8,769 nucleotides of DNA from Gammaproteobacteria bacterium (GTDB taxonomy: Bacteria > Pseudomonadota > Gammaproteobacteria > Eutrophobiales > Eutrophobiaceae), in contig JAAXHV010000007.1 in NCBI GenBank assembly GCA_012270695.1, forward strand, positions 7,130-15,898. The letters are read 5' to 3'. A program made the position numbers and the translations under genes. This document shows positions 1 through 6,976 of this stretch, piece after piece. The notes below the pieces were generated by a model that did no database searches, was not told the DNA's origin, and saw only the letters and a list, made by a program, of their open reading frames with translations. Numbering within the stretch: the stretch's first letter is position 1; each line of letters starts with the position of its first letter.

Positions 1-1188
1 TGGCTCGACCCTCGGCCGGACCTGGTCATCATCGGGAATGCCCTGTCCCGGGGCAACAACAGCGTTGAGTACGTTCTGGCGCAGAAGATACCCTACATAT
101 CCGGGCCGCAATGGCTGGCCGAAAATGTTTTGCCGGGGCGCATGGTATTTGCCGTCTCCGGTACACACGGCAAAACCACCACTGCAAGCATTCTTGCCTG
201 GATCTTGCATGCCGCAGGAGGGGACCCCGGATTTTTGATCGGCGGGGTTCCGGAGAATTTCGGGTGCTCCGCGACGATCGGCGGTTCGGATCTGTTCGTG
301 GTTGAGGCCGATGAATACGACACGGCTTTTTTTGATAAGCGTTCGAAGTTTGTCCACTATCACCCTGATGTGTTAATCATCAATAATATAGAATATGATC
401 ACGCGGATATATTCCCCGACGTAGCAGCGATTCAAAAGCAGTTTCACCACCTTGTCCGAACAGTTCCCGGCAAGGGCCGGATTATTGTGAGGGCAGGAAG
501 CGCGCATATTGATACGCTGCTGGAGATGGGAAGCTGGTCGCCGGTCACCCGCTTTGGCGGGGTTTCTTCCGCTTGGCATACCGTACCGTTGAACCAGGAT
601 TATTCGGAATTTCAGGTAATCCATGCAGGACAGGTAGCGGGGAGTGTGAACTGGTCGTTATTTGGTGAACATAACGCGGAAAATGCCTTGGCGGCGCTGA
701 TTGCGGCGCAGCAGGCCGGTGTTCTCCCGCAGCAAGCCTGTGCAAGCCTGTCCGGTTTTAACAGCGTAAAGCGGCGTTTACAACTGCTGGCATCAGTCGG
801 TAGTGTTTCAGTTTATGATGATTTTGCCCACCATCCGACGGCCATCAGACGTGCATTGCAGGCGCTGAGAAACCGCATCGGCAGGCAGCGTCTCATTGCC
901 GTGCTGGAATTGCGTTCGAATACGATGAAAGCAGGAATACATAAACATATTCTGGCCGAGGCCCTGAGTAGCGCGGACCTGGTCTGCGTGTATGAACCCC
1001 CGGGTCTGGGCTGGGACCTGCGCGGGTGTCTCAATGGTCTGGGTGACAAGCTGTGCGTATTCCCCACGGTGGAAGACATTGTGGCTCAACTGGGTCGGTT
1101 AAAGATGCCGCACGATCATATCCTGATCATGAGTAATGGCGGGTTTGAAAATATTTACCGGCGGTTGATTGAGAGGTTGTCGAGCTGA
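1..1188 (+). CDS. mpl: Mpl, UDP-MurNAc:tripeptide ligase, 5'-truncated by window edge
   Basis: Cytoplasmic Mur-family ligase that uses ATP to join recycled L-Ala-gamma-D-Glu-meso-DAP tripeptide to UDP-N-acetylmuramate, returning murein peptide to cell-wall synthesis. The frame is open from base 1 and ends with TGA at 1186-1188, giving 395 visible residues; against E. coli Mpl about 60 N-terminal residues lie upstream. Visible in order: the end of the N-terminal domain (PDLVIIGNALSRGN), the ATP-binding loop GTHGKTTT (visible residues 54-61), the Mpl-typical stretch DEYDTAFFDKRSKFVHY, NNIEYDHADIF, GEHNAENALAA, YDDFAHHPTA, RSNTMKAG and the C-terminal ILIMSNGGF. The FDKRSKFVHY stretch favours Mpl over MurC. 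One oddity is ELRSNTMK where relatives normally read EPRSNTMK. The stop codon overlaps the next start (TGATG), so the two genes are probably cotranscribed. The promoter is outside the window. Confidence 0.96.
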   Translation, partial: WLDPRPDLVIIGNALSRGNNSVEYVLAQKIPYISGPQWLAENVLPGRMVFAVSGTHGKTTTASILAWILHAAGGDPGFLIGGVPENFGCSATIGGSDLFVVEADEYDTAFFDKRSKFVHYHPDVLIINNIEYDHADIFPDVAAIQKQFHHLVRTVPGKGRIIVRAGSAHIDTLLEMGSWSPVTRFGGVSSAWHTVPLNQDYSEFQVIHAGQVAGSVNWSLFGEHNAENALAALIAAQQAGVLPQQACASLSGFNSVKRRLQLLASVGSVSVYDDFAHHPTAIRRALQALRNRIGRQRLIAVLELRSNTMKAGIHKHILAEALSSADLVCVYEPPGLGWDLRGCLNGLGDKLCVFPTVEDIVAQLGRLKMPHDHILIMSNGGFENIYRRLIERLSS

Positions 1189-1763
1189 TGCACAACATCC
1201 CCCTGTTCCCGCTGCATACGGTTTTGTACCCCCATGGGCGTCTGCCGTTGCGGATATTCGAACCCCGCTACCTGGACATGGTCAGCGACTGCATGAAAAC
1301 CGATAGCGGATTTGGGGTTTGTCTGATAAGACAGGGGACTGAAACCGGCCCGGCGGCCGACTGTTTCAACACGGGCACCTACGCGGAAATTATTGATTTC
1401 TCCCGCCAGCCTGACGGCTTGTTGACCATTACCTTACAGGGGAAAAGACGCTTCAGGGTTTTACAGACGGCCGTTCGGAACAATAATCTACTCACCGGGG
1501 AAATCAACTGGATCCCCCCGAATGAAGCAGGGGAAAGTCCGGAGGAGTACTCGATGCTTAAGGAGCTATACCTTCATATCGTCGAGAATTACGAGACTTT
1601 TTATGCACATGAAGACCACGAAACGGTCAGTCCGGCTGTACTCAGTTACCGGCTGGCTGAATTTTTACCATTTGACAATGACGTCAAACAGGAAATCCTG
1701 GAAACAGACAGCGCGCAGGCCCGGCTGGAGCTGGTCAAGACCAACCTGATGAGCATGGAGTGA
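1188..1763 (+). CDS. Stand-alone LON substrate-binding-domain protein
   Basis: A 191-residue protein consisting essentially of the PUA-like N-terminal domain of Lon protease without the AAA+ or protease parts. The family signature is clear at the N terminus: IPLFPLHTVLYPHGRLPLRIFEPRY (about residues 4-28), followed by GFGVCLI (about 42-48), GTYAEI (63-68) and the strand pair around GLLTITLQGKRRFRV (77-91). The second half is mostly helical and acidic, with an LSYRLAEFLPF segment typical of these proteins. The length is usual for the stand-alone family. Members of this family are widespread in proteobacteria but poorly characterised; peptide or misfolded-protein recognition is inferred only from Lon itself. 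The ATG at 1188 overlaps the mpl TGA, with a purine-rich GAGAGG at 1171-1176, so translational coupling to mpl is likely. Confidence 0.9.
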   Translation: MHNIPLFPLHTVLYPHGRLPLRIFEPRYLDMVSDCMKTDSGFGVCLIRQGTETGPAADCFNTGTYAEIIDFSRQPDGLLTITLQGKRRFRVLQTAVRNNNLLTGEINWIPPNEAGESPEEYSMLKELYLHIVENYETFYAHEDHETVSPAVLSYRLAEFLPFDNDVKQEILETDSAQARLELVKTNLMSME

Positions 1764-1798
1764 ATTTGAACCATCGTATACAATAGCAGGGCCAGGCA

Positions 1799-2434
1799 TT
1801 GCATTATCCAGATCTAACCAAATCCGTAGAACCGGCCACGCTCAGCCTGGTTGGCCTGACGCCGATGCTGGCGGTATGTACGACGCTGTTGAGCGGTCTG
1901 TCGATGGGACTCGCCTACCTTGCCGTGTTAATCCTGACCAGTGTAACCGCGTCCTGTGGCAGACGCTTTATTTCGGGGAGGTTCAAACTTGTTTATTTGT
2001 TGCTGATATCGGCGGCCTGGGTCTCAATCATCGATTTACTGTTGCAGGCCTGGTGTTATCCGATCAGGAACCAGCTGGGTATTTACCTGTTTTTGCTGGC
2101 TATGAATACTACTCTCCTGTTCCATCTTGAGGCATCCACGCTGCAGCAAAGTTTCAGGGAGTGTGCGCGGGCCAGCGTGAAAACAGCCCTGACAGGCGCC
2201 ACCTTGCTCACTGTGATGGGTCTGTCGCGCGAGCTGACGGCCCAGGGGGGTATCCTGACGGATATCCACCTGTTGTCCCATGTTGAACGATTGGCTTCTT
2301 TGCAACCTTTCTACATTTTTACTTCGGGATTACACCTGTTTGACAGCAGCGCCGGCGCGTTCATCGTTTTCGGCTTATTGCTGGCAGCCTTGTCACTTTC
2401 GAACCCCGGGCTAAGGAGCATCCGCTCTTCCTGA
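1799..2434 (+). CDS. RnfE/NqrD-like membrane protein, divergent, cluster cysteines absent
   Basis: A 211-residue very hydrophobic protein of the Rnf-Nqr family, with about six predicted membrane segments (roughly 14-32, 36-54, 64-84, 92-110, 127-143, 182-200). Recalled E. coli RsxE aligns along the whole length: LVGLTPMLAV against LLGLCPLLAV, NQLGIYLFLLAMN against QSLGIFIPLIVTN, LSRELTAQGGIL against LREIIGNGTLF, and GAFIVFGLLLA against GAFIGLGLMLA. RnfE normally works with RnfA in an ion-translocating ferredoxin:NAD oxidoreductase. Here Thr21 and Thr104 occupy the positions of the two conserved cysteines that ligate the intramembrane [2Fe-2S] cluster in NqrD/RnfE. The start is TTG at 1799: a TAG at 1784-1786 blocks the frame upstream, and the N-terminal length matches the family. 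The preceding SD-like sequence (GCAGGG, 1787-1792) is weak. The gene precedes nth, as rnfE does elsewhere, but no other rnf gene is visible. It could be a relic or a repurposed paralogue. Confidence 0.8.
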   Translation: MHYPDLTKSVEPATLSLVGLTPMLAVCTTLLSGLSMGLAYLAVLILTSVTASCGRRFISGRFKLVYLLLISAAWVSIIDLLLQAWCYPIRNQLGIYLFLLAMNTTLLFHLEASTLQQSFRECARASVKTALTGATLLTVMGLSRELTAQGGILTDIHLLSHVERLASLQPFYIFTSGLHLFDSSAGAFIVFGLLLAALSLSNPGLRSIRSS

Positions 2435-2448
2435 CTGGCAGCAGACGA

Positions 2449-3105
2449 TTGAACAAGACCAGACGTGCGCAAATTTTTTCACTGTTAAGGCAGCACAACC
2501 CGGCGCCCACCACGGAATTGCATTATTCCAGCTCTTTCGAGTTGCTCGTTTCCGTGATCCTGTCGGCGCAGGCAACGGACGTCAGCGTCAACAAGGCCAC
2601 GCAAGACCTGTTCAGGGTGGCCAATACGCCGGAACAGTTTATCCGCCTGGGCGAACAGGGATTGAAGCGATATATCAAATCAATCGGCCTGTACAATACA
2701 AAAGCCGAAAACATTATCAAGACCTGCCATATCCTGGTCGATACCCACGCCGGCAAGGTCCCCGAGAACCGGGAAGCGCTGGAAAAACTGCCTGGCGTCG
2801 GCAGGAAAACGGCAAACGTCATCCTCAATACCGCCTTCGGCCAACCCACCATTGCCGTCGATACCCACATATTCCGGGTATCCAACCGCACCGGCCTGGC
2901 GCCGGGCAAAAACGTTCTGGAAGTCGAACTACGACTGCTGAAGCACGTCCCCGCCGAGTACATGAAAGACGCCCACCACTGGCTGATCCTGCACGGCCGC
3001 TATACCTGCACCGCGCGCAAACCGAAATGCGATGTCTGCGTTATCCATGACCTGTGCGAGTGGAAGGAGAAGAAAATGTTCAGGGACGTTGAACAGGGTC
3101 GGTAA
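2449..3105 (+). CDS. nth: Endonuclease III (DNA glycosylase/AP lyase)
   Basis: Bifunctional base-excision-repair enzyme that removes oxidised pyrimidines and cleaves at the resulting abasic site. The 218-residue product matches E. coli Nth almost position for position. The helix-hairpin-helix LPGVGRKTANV contains catalytic Lys120, and VDTHIFRV contains catalytic Asp138. The C-terminal [4Fe-4S] ligands are Cys187, Cys194, Cys197 and Cys203 in the C-X6-C-X2-C-X5-C pattern. The start is TTG at 2449: the product begins MNKTRRAQIFSLL, in register with the E. coli N terminus, and no in-frame ATG is close. No convincing ribosome binding site is visible; AGGAGC at 2414-2419 is too far. The gap from the rnfE-like gene is only 14 bases, so the two are probably cotranscribed. 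The tail after Cys203 is slightly longer than in E. coli. Confidence 0.98.
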   Translation: MNKTRRAQIFSLLRQHNPAPTTELHYSSSFELLVSVILSAQATDVSVNKATQDLFRVANTPEQFIRLGEQGLKRYIKSIGLYNTKAENIIKTCHILVDTHAGKVPENREALEKLPGVGRKTANVILNTAFGQPTIAVDTHIFRVSNRTGLAPGKNVLEVELRLLKHVPAEYMKDAHHWLILHGRYTCTARKPKCDVCVIHDLCEWKEKKMFRDVEQGR

Positions 3106-3193
3106 TGTGAATTGTCAGACACTCATACTAAATTAGTCAAGCAAATGGTTCCTCAGTAAATCCGCTCACGCTCACAGGATAGAGCACCTCTCG

Positions 3194-3907
3194 TCACTTC
3201 CTGATTTTAACGAGTATCACGGAAATATTGTCTTTCCCGCCGTTTTCGTTTGCCCTCTGTACCAGTTCCCGGGCTGCTTGATCCAGATCACTGTCATGCT
3301 CAGTCAGAGTTGCCTGAATGTCGCTATCGTTGACCATATCAGTCAACCCATCGGAGCACAGCAGGTAAGTATCTCCCGGCAGGACAGACTCCTCCATCAC
3401 ATCGACCAGTACATCTTCCTCAACTCCCAGGGCCCGGTCCAGCCAGGGCCAGGTGAAATGGTCTTCGGTCAGTTGTGTAAAGTTCTGTCCCCTTTTTCGG
3501 TACAGGCGTGAGTCGCCCACGTGGGCGGTTGTAATCAGGTCATCGTGAAAAACACAAACTACGATGGTGGTTCCCATTCCCCGGTACTCGGCCTCTTTTT
3601 GAGCCTTGGCATGGATGGCCGAATTCGCATGAATGACTGCTTGTTCCACGACGCGAGAGATGCTGCTTAACCCGGTCTCATCGTCTGTCCGGTTACTGCC
3701 TGCATCCTTGAGCCCTTGCAGGATTTGCTCATGGGTCACAGTCACAGCAAGAGCGCTGGCGACTTCTCCGGCGTTGTGTCCGCCCAGACCATCGGCCAGG
3801 ATCACGACGCCTGTATCAGCGTCGGTTAAAATGCTGTCTTCATTCTGAAGGCGCTTTCTACCCCTGTCAGAGAGGGCCGCGCTAGTGATGTTCCCGGTAG
3901 CGTTCAC
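3194..3907 (-). CDS. PP2C-type serine/threonine protein phosphatase (PrpC/Stp-like)
   Basis: Soluble metal-dependent phosphatase of the PP2C (PPM) family, 237 residues, about the normal size for a single-domain bacterial enzyme. Motifs in order: SDRGRKRLQNED (residues 13-24, with Arg and Asp positions for phosphate and metal), ILADGLGGHNAGEVAS (36-51, with metal ligand Asp39 and Gly40), MGTTIVV (111-117), AHVGDSRLYR (128-137), LLCSDGLTDMV (182-192, Asp186) and GGKDNISVILV (223-233, Asp226). All metal-binding acidic residues appear intact, so it should be active. The start is GTG at 3905-3907; the frame meets a TAA eight codons upstream with no other start between, and no clear SD is seen. It follows fdxA by 31 bases on the same strand and is probably read with it. 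No partner kinase, forkhead-associated protein or secretion gene is visible, so the substrate is unknown. Confidence 0.93.
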   Translation of the reverse strand: MNATGNITSAALSDRGRKRLQNEDSILTDADTGVVILADGLGGHNAGEVASALAVTVTHEQILQGLKDAGSNRTDDETGLSSISRVVEQAVIHANSAIHAKAQKEAEYRGMGTTIVVCVFHDDLITTAHVGDSRLYRKRGQNFTQLTEDHFTWPWLDRALGVEEDVLVDVMEESVLPGDTYLLCSDGLTDMVNDSDIQATLTEHDSDLDQAARELVQRANENGGKDNISVILVKIRK

Positions 3908-3938
3908 TGTACCGGCTTGTGGAAATACTTAACCCGGG

Positions 3939-4262
3939 TTATCGCTCCAGATATTGGAGCTTGCCCTCTACCTCTTTCCAGTCGTCTGCGTCAGCCGGCG
4001 CATCCTTCATTTCATTGATGACAGGCCACTCCCTGGAGAGTTCTGCGTTCAGCTCGATGAATTGCTGCATGCTCTCATCGACGTCTTCATCGGACATAAT
4101 GGCATCAACCGGGCATTCCGGTTCACATAAGGTGCAATCAATACACTCGTCAGGGTCGATGACCAGCATATTCGGGCCTTCATGGAAGCAATCGACCGGG
4201 CATACTTCTACGCAATCAGTGTATTTACATTTTATGCAGCTTTCTGTAACGACAAAAGTCAT
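3939..4262 (-). CDS. fdxA: Seven-iron ferredoxin (Azotobacter FdI / FdxA type)
   Basis: Small cytoplasmic electron carrier of 107 residues with one [3Fe-4S] and one [4Fe-4S] cluster. It is nearly colinear with Azotobacter vinelandii ferredoxin I. By comparison with that protein (offset by one for the initiator Met), Cys9, Cys17 and Cys50 would hold the [3Fe-4S] cluster and Cys21, Cys40, Cys43 and Cys46 the [4Fe-4S] cluster; Cys12 and Cys25 are extra conserved cysteines. The FdxA-specific C-terminal extension is present (FIELNAELSREWP, then DDWKEVEGKLQYLER), which separates it from short bacterial ferredoxins. The ATG at 4262 is preceded on the - strand by AGGAT (4269-4273) at good spacing. 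It lies downstream of mutS, as in Pseudomonas, but has its own promoter-like sequence, and it is followed 31 bases later by the phosphatase gene. Its redox partner is not in the window. Confidence 0.97.
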   Translation of the reverse strand: MTFVVTESCIKCKYTDCVEVCPVDCFHEGPNMLVIDPDECIDCTLCEPECPVDAIMSDEDVDESMQQFIELNAELSREWPVINEMKDAPADADDWKEVEGKLQYLER

Positions 4263-4293
4263 AGCAAGATCCTACCACAGGTTGAGTCCCGTT

Positions 4294-4321
4294 ATTATAG
4301 CCTTAAACTATAACCTGTTTA
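4294..4321 (-). promoter_or_regulatory. Candidate fdxA promoter
   Basis: On the - strand, a perfect -10 hexamer TATAAT (4299 down to 4294) is preceded, after a 16-base spacer, by TAAACA (4321 down to 4316), which matches four of six positions of the sigma-70 -35 consensus. Transcription would start near 4287, about 25 bases before the fdxA ATG. This suggests fdxA and the following phosphatase gene can be transcribed independently of mutS. The call is based on consensus matching only. Confidence 0.5.
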
Positions 4322-4327
4322 TAGTTT
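4305..4327. repeat. Perfect 9-bp inverted repeat over the fdxA -35 region
   Basis: Arms AAACTATAA (4305-4313) and TTATAGTTT (4319-4327) are exact reverse complements around the 5-base centre CCTGT. The dyad covers the proposed -35 element and part of the spacer of the fdxA promoter, a position typical of an operator. Alternatively, the AT-rich hairpin could slow or end mutS transcription, but on the - strand it is followed by AAGG rather than a U run. The cognate regulator cannot be named. Confidence 0.5.
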
Positions 4328-4333
4328 TTGAAA

Positions 4334-6880
4334 TTAGTCCGATTCGCACAAGCGGTACAATATTTCCAAGGCCTGTTTGGGCGTGATGCTGTCCGGGTCA
4401 ACCTCATTCAATATTTCCCGCAATTCATCGTGCTGATGGAACAAGTCCTGCTGCGGCGTGTCCGGAAGCAGGTCTACAGTATTCTTTTCCATGATGTCGA
4501 GCTGGTGGTTCGCCTGGTTGATGACTGCGCGGGGAATGCCTGCCAGTTGCGCCACCTGAATCCCGTAACTCCGATTCGTGGCGCCGGGTTTGACAGTGTA
4601 TAAAAAAACGATCTCGTTATTGTGTTTGATCGCGTCCAGGTGCGCGTTCTTTACGGTATCCATGAGTTCCGGCAAGGCAGTCAATTCGAAATAATGGGTG
4701 GCGAACAGGGTAAAAGCCCGGATCTTGTTTGCCAGGTGGGCGGCGCAGGCCCAGGCCAGGGCGAGGCCGTCGTAGGTGCTGGTGCCGCGGCCTATCTCGT
4801 CTATCAATACCAGGCTCCTGTCCGTAGCGTTGTTCAGGATCGTTGCGGTTTCGACCATCTCGGCCATGAAGGTGGATTTCCCGGAGGAAATATCATCGAC
4901 CGCGCCGATGCGGGTGAAGATACGGTCAACAGGGCCAAGCACTGCCTTGTCGGCCGGGACGAAACTGCCGATATGCGCCAACAGCACAATGAGCGCAGTC
5001 TGGCGCATGTATGTTGATTTACCTCCCATGTTCGGACCGGTAATCAACAACATTCTGGTGGAATCGTCCAGCAGGATGTCGTTGGCAATAAAGGGATTGC
5101 TCTGCAGTCGTTCGATTACCGCGTGACGGCCTGCCCGGATATCCAGTCCGGGGGTCTCGATGAATTCGGGTTGGCAGTAATCCAGCGCGTCTGCCCGCTC
5201 GGCGAAACAGGCCAGCACGTCTATCTCGCAAAGCGCTGCCGCGGTTATTTGCAAAGGGGCCAGGTCGGCACAAATACGGTCCTGGATCTGCTCATACAGT
5301 AATTTTTCCCGCGCCAGTGCGCGTTCCTTTGCGCTCAGCACTTTATCTTCGAAGTCCTTTAATTCCGCGGTGATGAAGCGTTCCGTGGATTTCAGGGTTT
5401 GCCTCCTGTGATACCTTTTCGGAACGGCTTCGCTGTGTGATCGGGAAATTTCGATATAGTAGCCATGTACGCGGTTAAATCCCACTTTCAGCGTGGGTAT
5501 GCCGGTCTGATCCCGTTCGCGTTCTTCAAGCGAGTTCAGGAATGTCCCGGCATCCCGGCCCAGTTGCCGCAGTTGGTCCAGTTCAGCATCAAAACCCTGA
5601 GCGATCACGCCGCCGTCCCGGATACTTGCAGCTGGTGTTTCCAGTAACGCATCTCCCAGGAACGTTTTTAACTCCGGGAATTCATGGATCACATCGTTGA
5701 GTTCACTGAGGCGTGGACTATTTATTCTCCCCAGTGTGGATTTCATGTCGGGCAGGCGGAGCAACGACTTATGCAGTTGCGACAAATCCCTGGGGCGCGC
5801 GGATTTCAGGGCAACCCGGGCCAGGATGCGCTCCAGATCGTTCACGTGTTTCAATGATTCGTGGACGGCATGGTGAGTGTTGCCGGTTGACAGGAGGTTG
5901 ACGGCATCATGGCGCAGACGCAGGGTCTGTTGATCACGCAGGGGCCGGTTCAGCCAGCGTCTGAGCAGCCGGCTGCCCATAGTCGTCGCCGTCGTGTCCA
6001 ATACACCCAACAGGCTGTTTGCTTTCTGGCCGCTGAGGTCCTGTTCGAGTTCCAGGTTGCGACGGCTGACGGCATCAACAATGATGCTGTCTGAGCGGTA
6101 TTCAACCTTGAGCGGTTGCAGGTGCAGTAACGCCGTACTCTGGGTTTCATGAACGTATTGCAACAGCGCTCCGGCAGCCGCGGTTGCCGTCTCCAACTCG
6201 GCGCAACCCAGCCCATTCAATTCATTCACCTGGTATTGCCGCTTGATGATATTTGCGGCCGTGGAGTGATCGAACTGCCAGGCGGCGCGGGATACTACGT
6301 TTTTACAGGATATGCCCGGGTTTTCTTCCAGTCCACTTCCTTCGCAAATTAACAGTTCGGCGGGCTGCAAACGGGCTAACTCGTCCTGCAAGGAACTCAA
6401 CTCCGGGGTCTGGCTGAGAGTGAAGCGCCCATCTGCAAGATTAAGAGAAGCGATACCGTATTCATTGGTGAGAACATGAATGCAGACTAGCAGGTTGTCG
6501 GTCTTTTCTTCGAGCAACAACTCGTCCGTAACGGTGCCTGGAGTGACCACGCGGGTCACCTTTCTCTCAACCGGCCCCTTGGCCAGAGCAGGGTCGCCGA
6601 TTTGCTCGCAGATAGCGACCGATTCACCTGACCGGATCAACTTTGCCAGGTACGAATCAACGGCATGGTAAGGTACGCCAGCCATAGGGATGACCTGGTT
6701 GTCGGACTTGCCCCGGGAGGTCAGGGTGATGTCGAGCAGACGGGCCGCTTTGCGCGCATCCTCAAAAAACAGTTCGTAGAAGTCGCCCATGCGAAAGAAC
6801 AGCAGGATATCGGGATAGTCAGCTTTAAAGCCCAGATATTGCTGCATGACCGGGGTGTGCGCGGAGTAATTTGCGGGCAT
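4334..6880 (-). CDS. mutS: DNA mismatch repair ATPase MutS
   Basis: Recognises mismatches and small loops in newly replicated DNA and recruits MutL. With the chosen start it has 848 residues, close to E. coli (853). Domain I carries the mismatch-reading motif MGDFYELF (residues 31-38, Phe34 and Glu36). The ATPase domain has Walker A GPNMGGKST (615-623), the DDISSGKSTFMAEM signature (662-675), Walker B with Asp694-Glu695 in LIDEIGRGTS, and THYFEL with His729. Near the C terminus, QQDLF (810-814) fits the sliding-clamp-binding consensus, and the end (DPDSITPKQALEILYRL) matches the E. coli tetramerisation segment. The frame is open to 6976, but homology begins at MPANYSAHTPVMQQYL, so the ATG at 6878-6880 is preferred; the upstream 32 codons cross the likely promoter. 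The Shine-Dalgarno sequence is weak. Confidence 0.97.
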   Translation of the reverse strand: MPANYSAHTPVMQQYLGFKADYPDILLFFRMGDFYELFFEDARKAARLLDITLTSRGKSDNQVIPMAGVPYHAVDSYLAKLIRSGESVAICEQIGDPALAKGPVERKVTRVVTPGTVTDELLLEEKTDNLLVCIHVLTNEYGIASLNLADGRFTLSQTPELSSLQDELARLQPAELLICEGSGLEENPGISCKNVVSRAAWQFDHSTAANIIKRQYQVNELNGLGCAELETATAAAGALLQYVHETQSTALLHLQPLKVEYRSDSIIVDAVSRRNLELEQDLSGQKANSLLGVLDTTATTMGSRLLRRWLNRPLRDQQTLRLRHDAVNLLSTGNTHHAVHESLKHVNDLERILARVALKSARPRDLSQLHKSLLRLPDMKSTLGRINSPRLSELNDVIHEFPELKTFLGDALLETPAASIRDGGVIAQGFDAELDQLRQLGRDAGTFLNSLEERERDQTGIPTLKVGFNRVHGYYIEISRSHSEAVPKRYHRRQTLKSTERFITAELKDFEDKVLSAKERALAREKLLYEQIQDRICADLAPLQITAAALCEIDVLACFAERADALDYCQPEFIETPGLDIRAGRHAVIERLQSNPFIANDILLDDSTRMLLITGPNMGGKSTYMRQTALIVLLAHIGSFVPADKAVLGPVDRIFTRIGAVDDISSGKSTFMAEMVETATILNNATDRSLVLIDEIGRGTSTYDGLALAWACAAHLANKIRAFTLFATHYFELTALPELMDTVKNAHLDAIKHNNEIVFLYTVKPGATNRSYGIQVAQLAGIPRAVINQANHQLDIMEKNTVDLLPDTPQQDLFHQHDELREILNEVDPDSITPKQALEILYRLCESD

Positions 6881-6947
6881 TGGTTTATTCTGCTGACAAC
6901 GCTGCTGTCCTGACGTGTATGATATCGACCGGATACTATTATAAGGA

Positions 6948-6976
6948 ATTATTTTTTCTGCTGGGTTCCGGGTCAA
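6948..6976 (-). promoter_or_regulatory. Candidate mutS promoter
   Basis: Reading the - strand, TTGACC (6976 down to 6971) is followed after exactly 17 bases by AATAAT (6953 down to 6948); each matches the sigma-70 consensus at five of six positions. A start near 6941 would leave an untranslated leader of about 60 bases before the ATG at 6880. A second -10-like TATAAT lies at 6943-6938, without a good -35 at normal spacing. The -35 element falls inside the palindromic element at 6965-6985. Confidence 0.45.

Noticed and set aside
3106..3193. Bidirectional terminator between nth and the phosphatase gene
   Set aside because: Only a 5-bp dyad (ACTAA/TTAGT, 3127-3137) was found, with no GC-rich stem or T run, so it is not called.
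4297..4324. Full OxyR binding site upstream of fdxA
   Set aside because: ATAG-N7-CTAT is present, but the next ATAG comes after 9 bases instead of 7 and the fourth element is missing.
4305..4329. Intrinsic terminator at the end of mutS
   Set aside because: The hairpin is AT-rich, and in the direction of mutS transcription it is followed by AAGG; the T run is on the + strand side, where no gene ends.
3919..4386. 155-codon open frame on the + strand opposite fdxA
   Set aside because: It lies antisense to a clear ferredoxin gene and its serine-rich product resembles no family; it is a by-product of fdxA codon use.
4622..5126. Open frames on the + strand opposite mutS
   Set aside because: They lie over the conserved ATPase domain of mutS and are explained as shadows of it.
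6881..6976. A longer MutS N terminus of 32 extra codons
   Set aside because: The frame is open, but family similarity begins at the ATG at 6880 and the extension runs through the likely promoter and -10 region.
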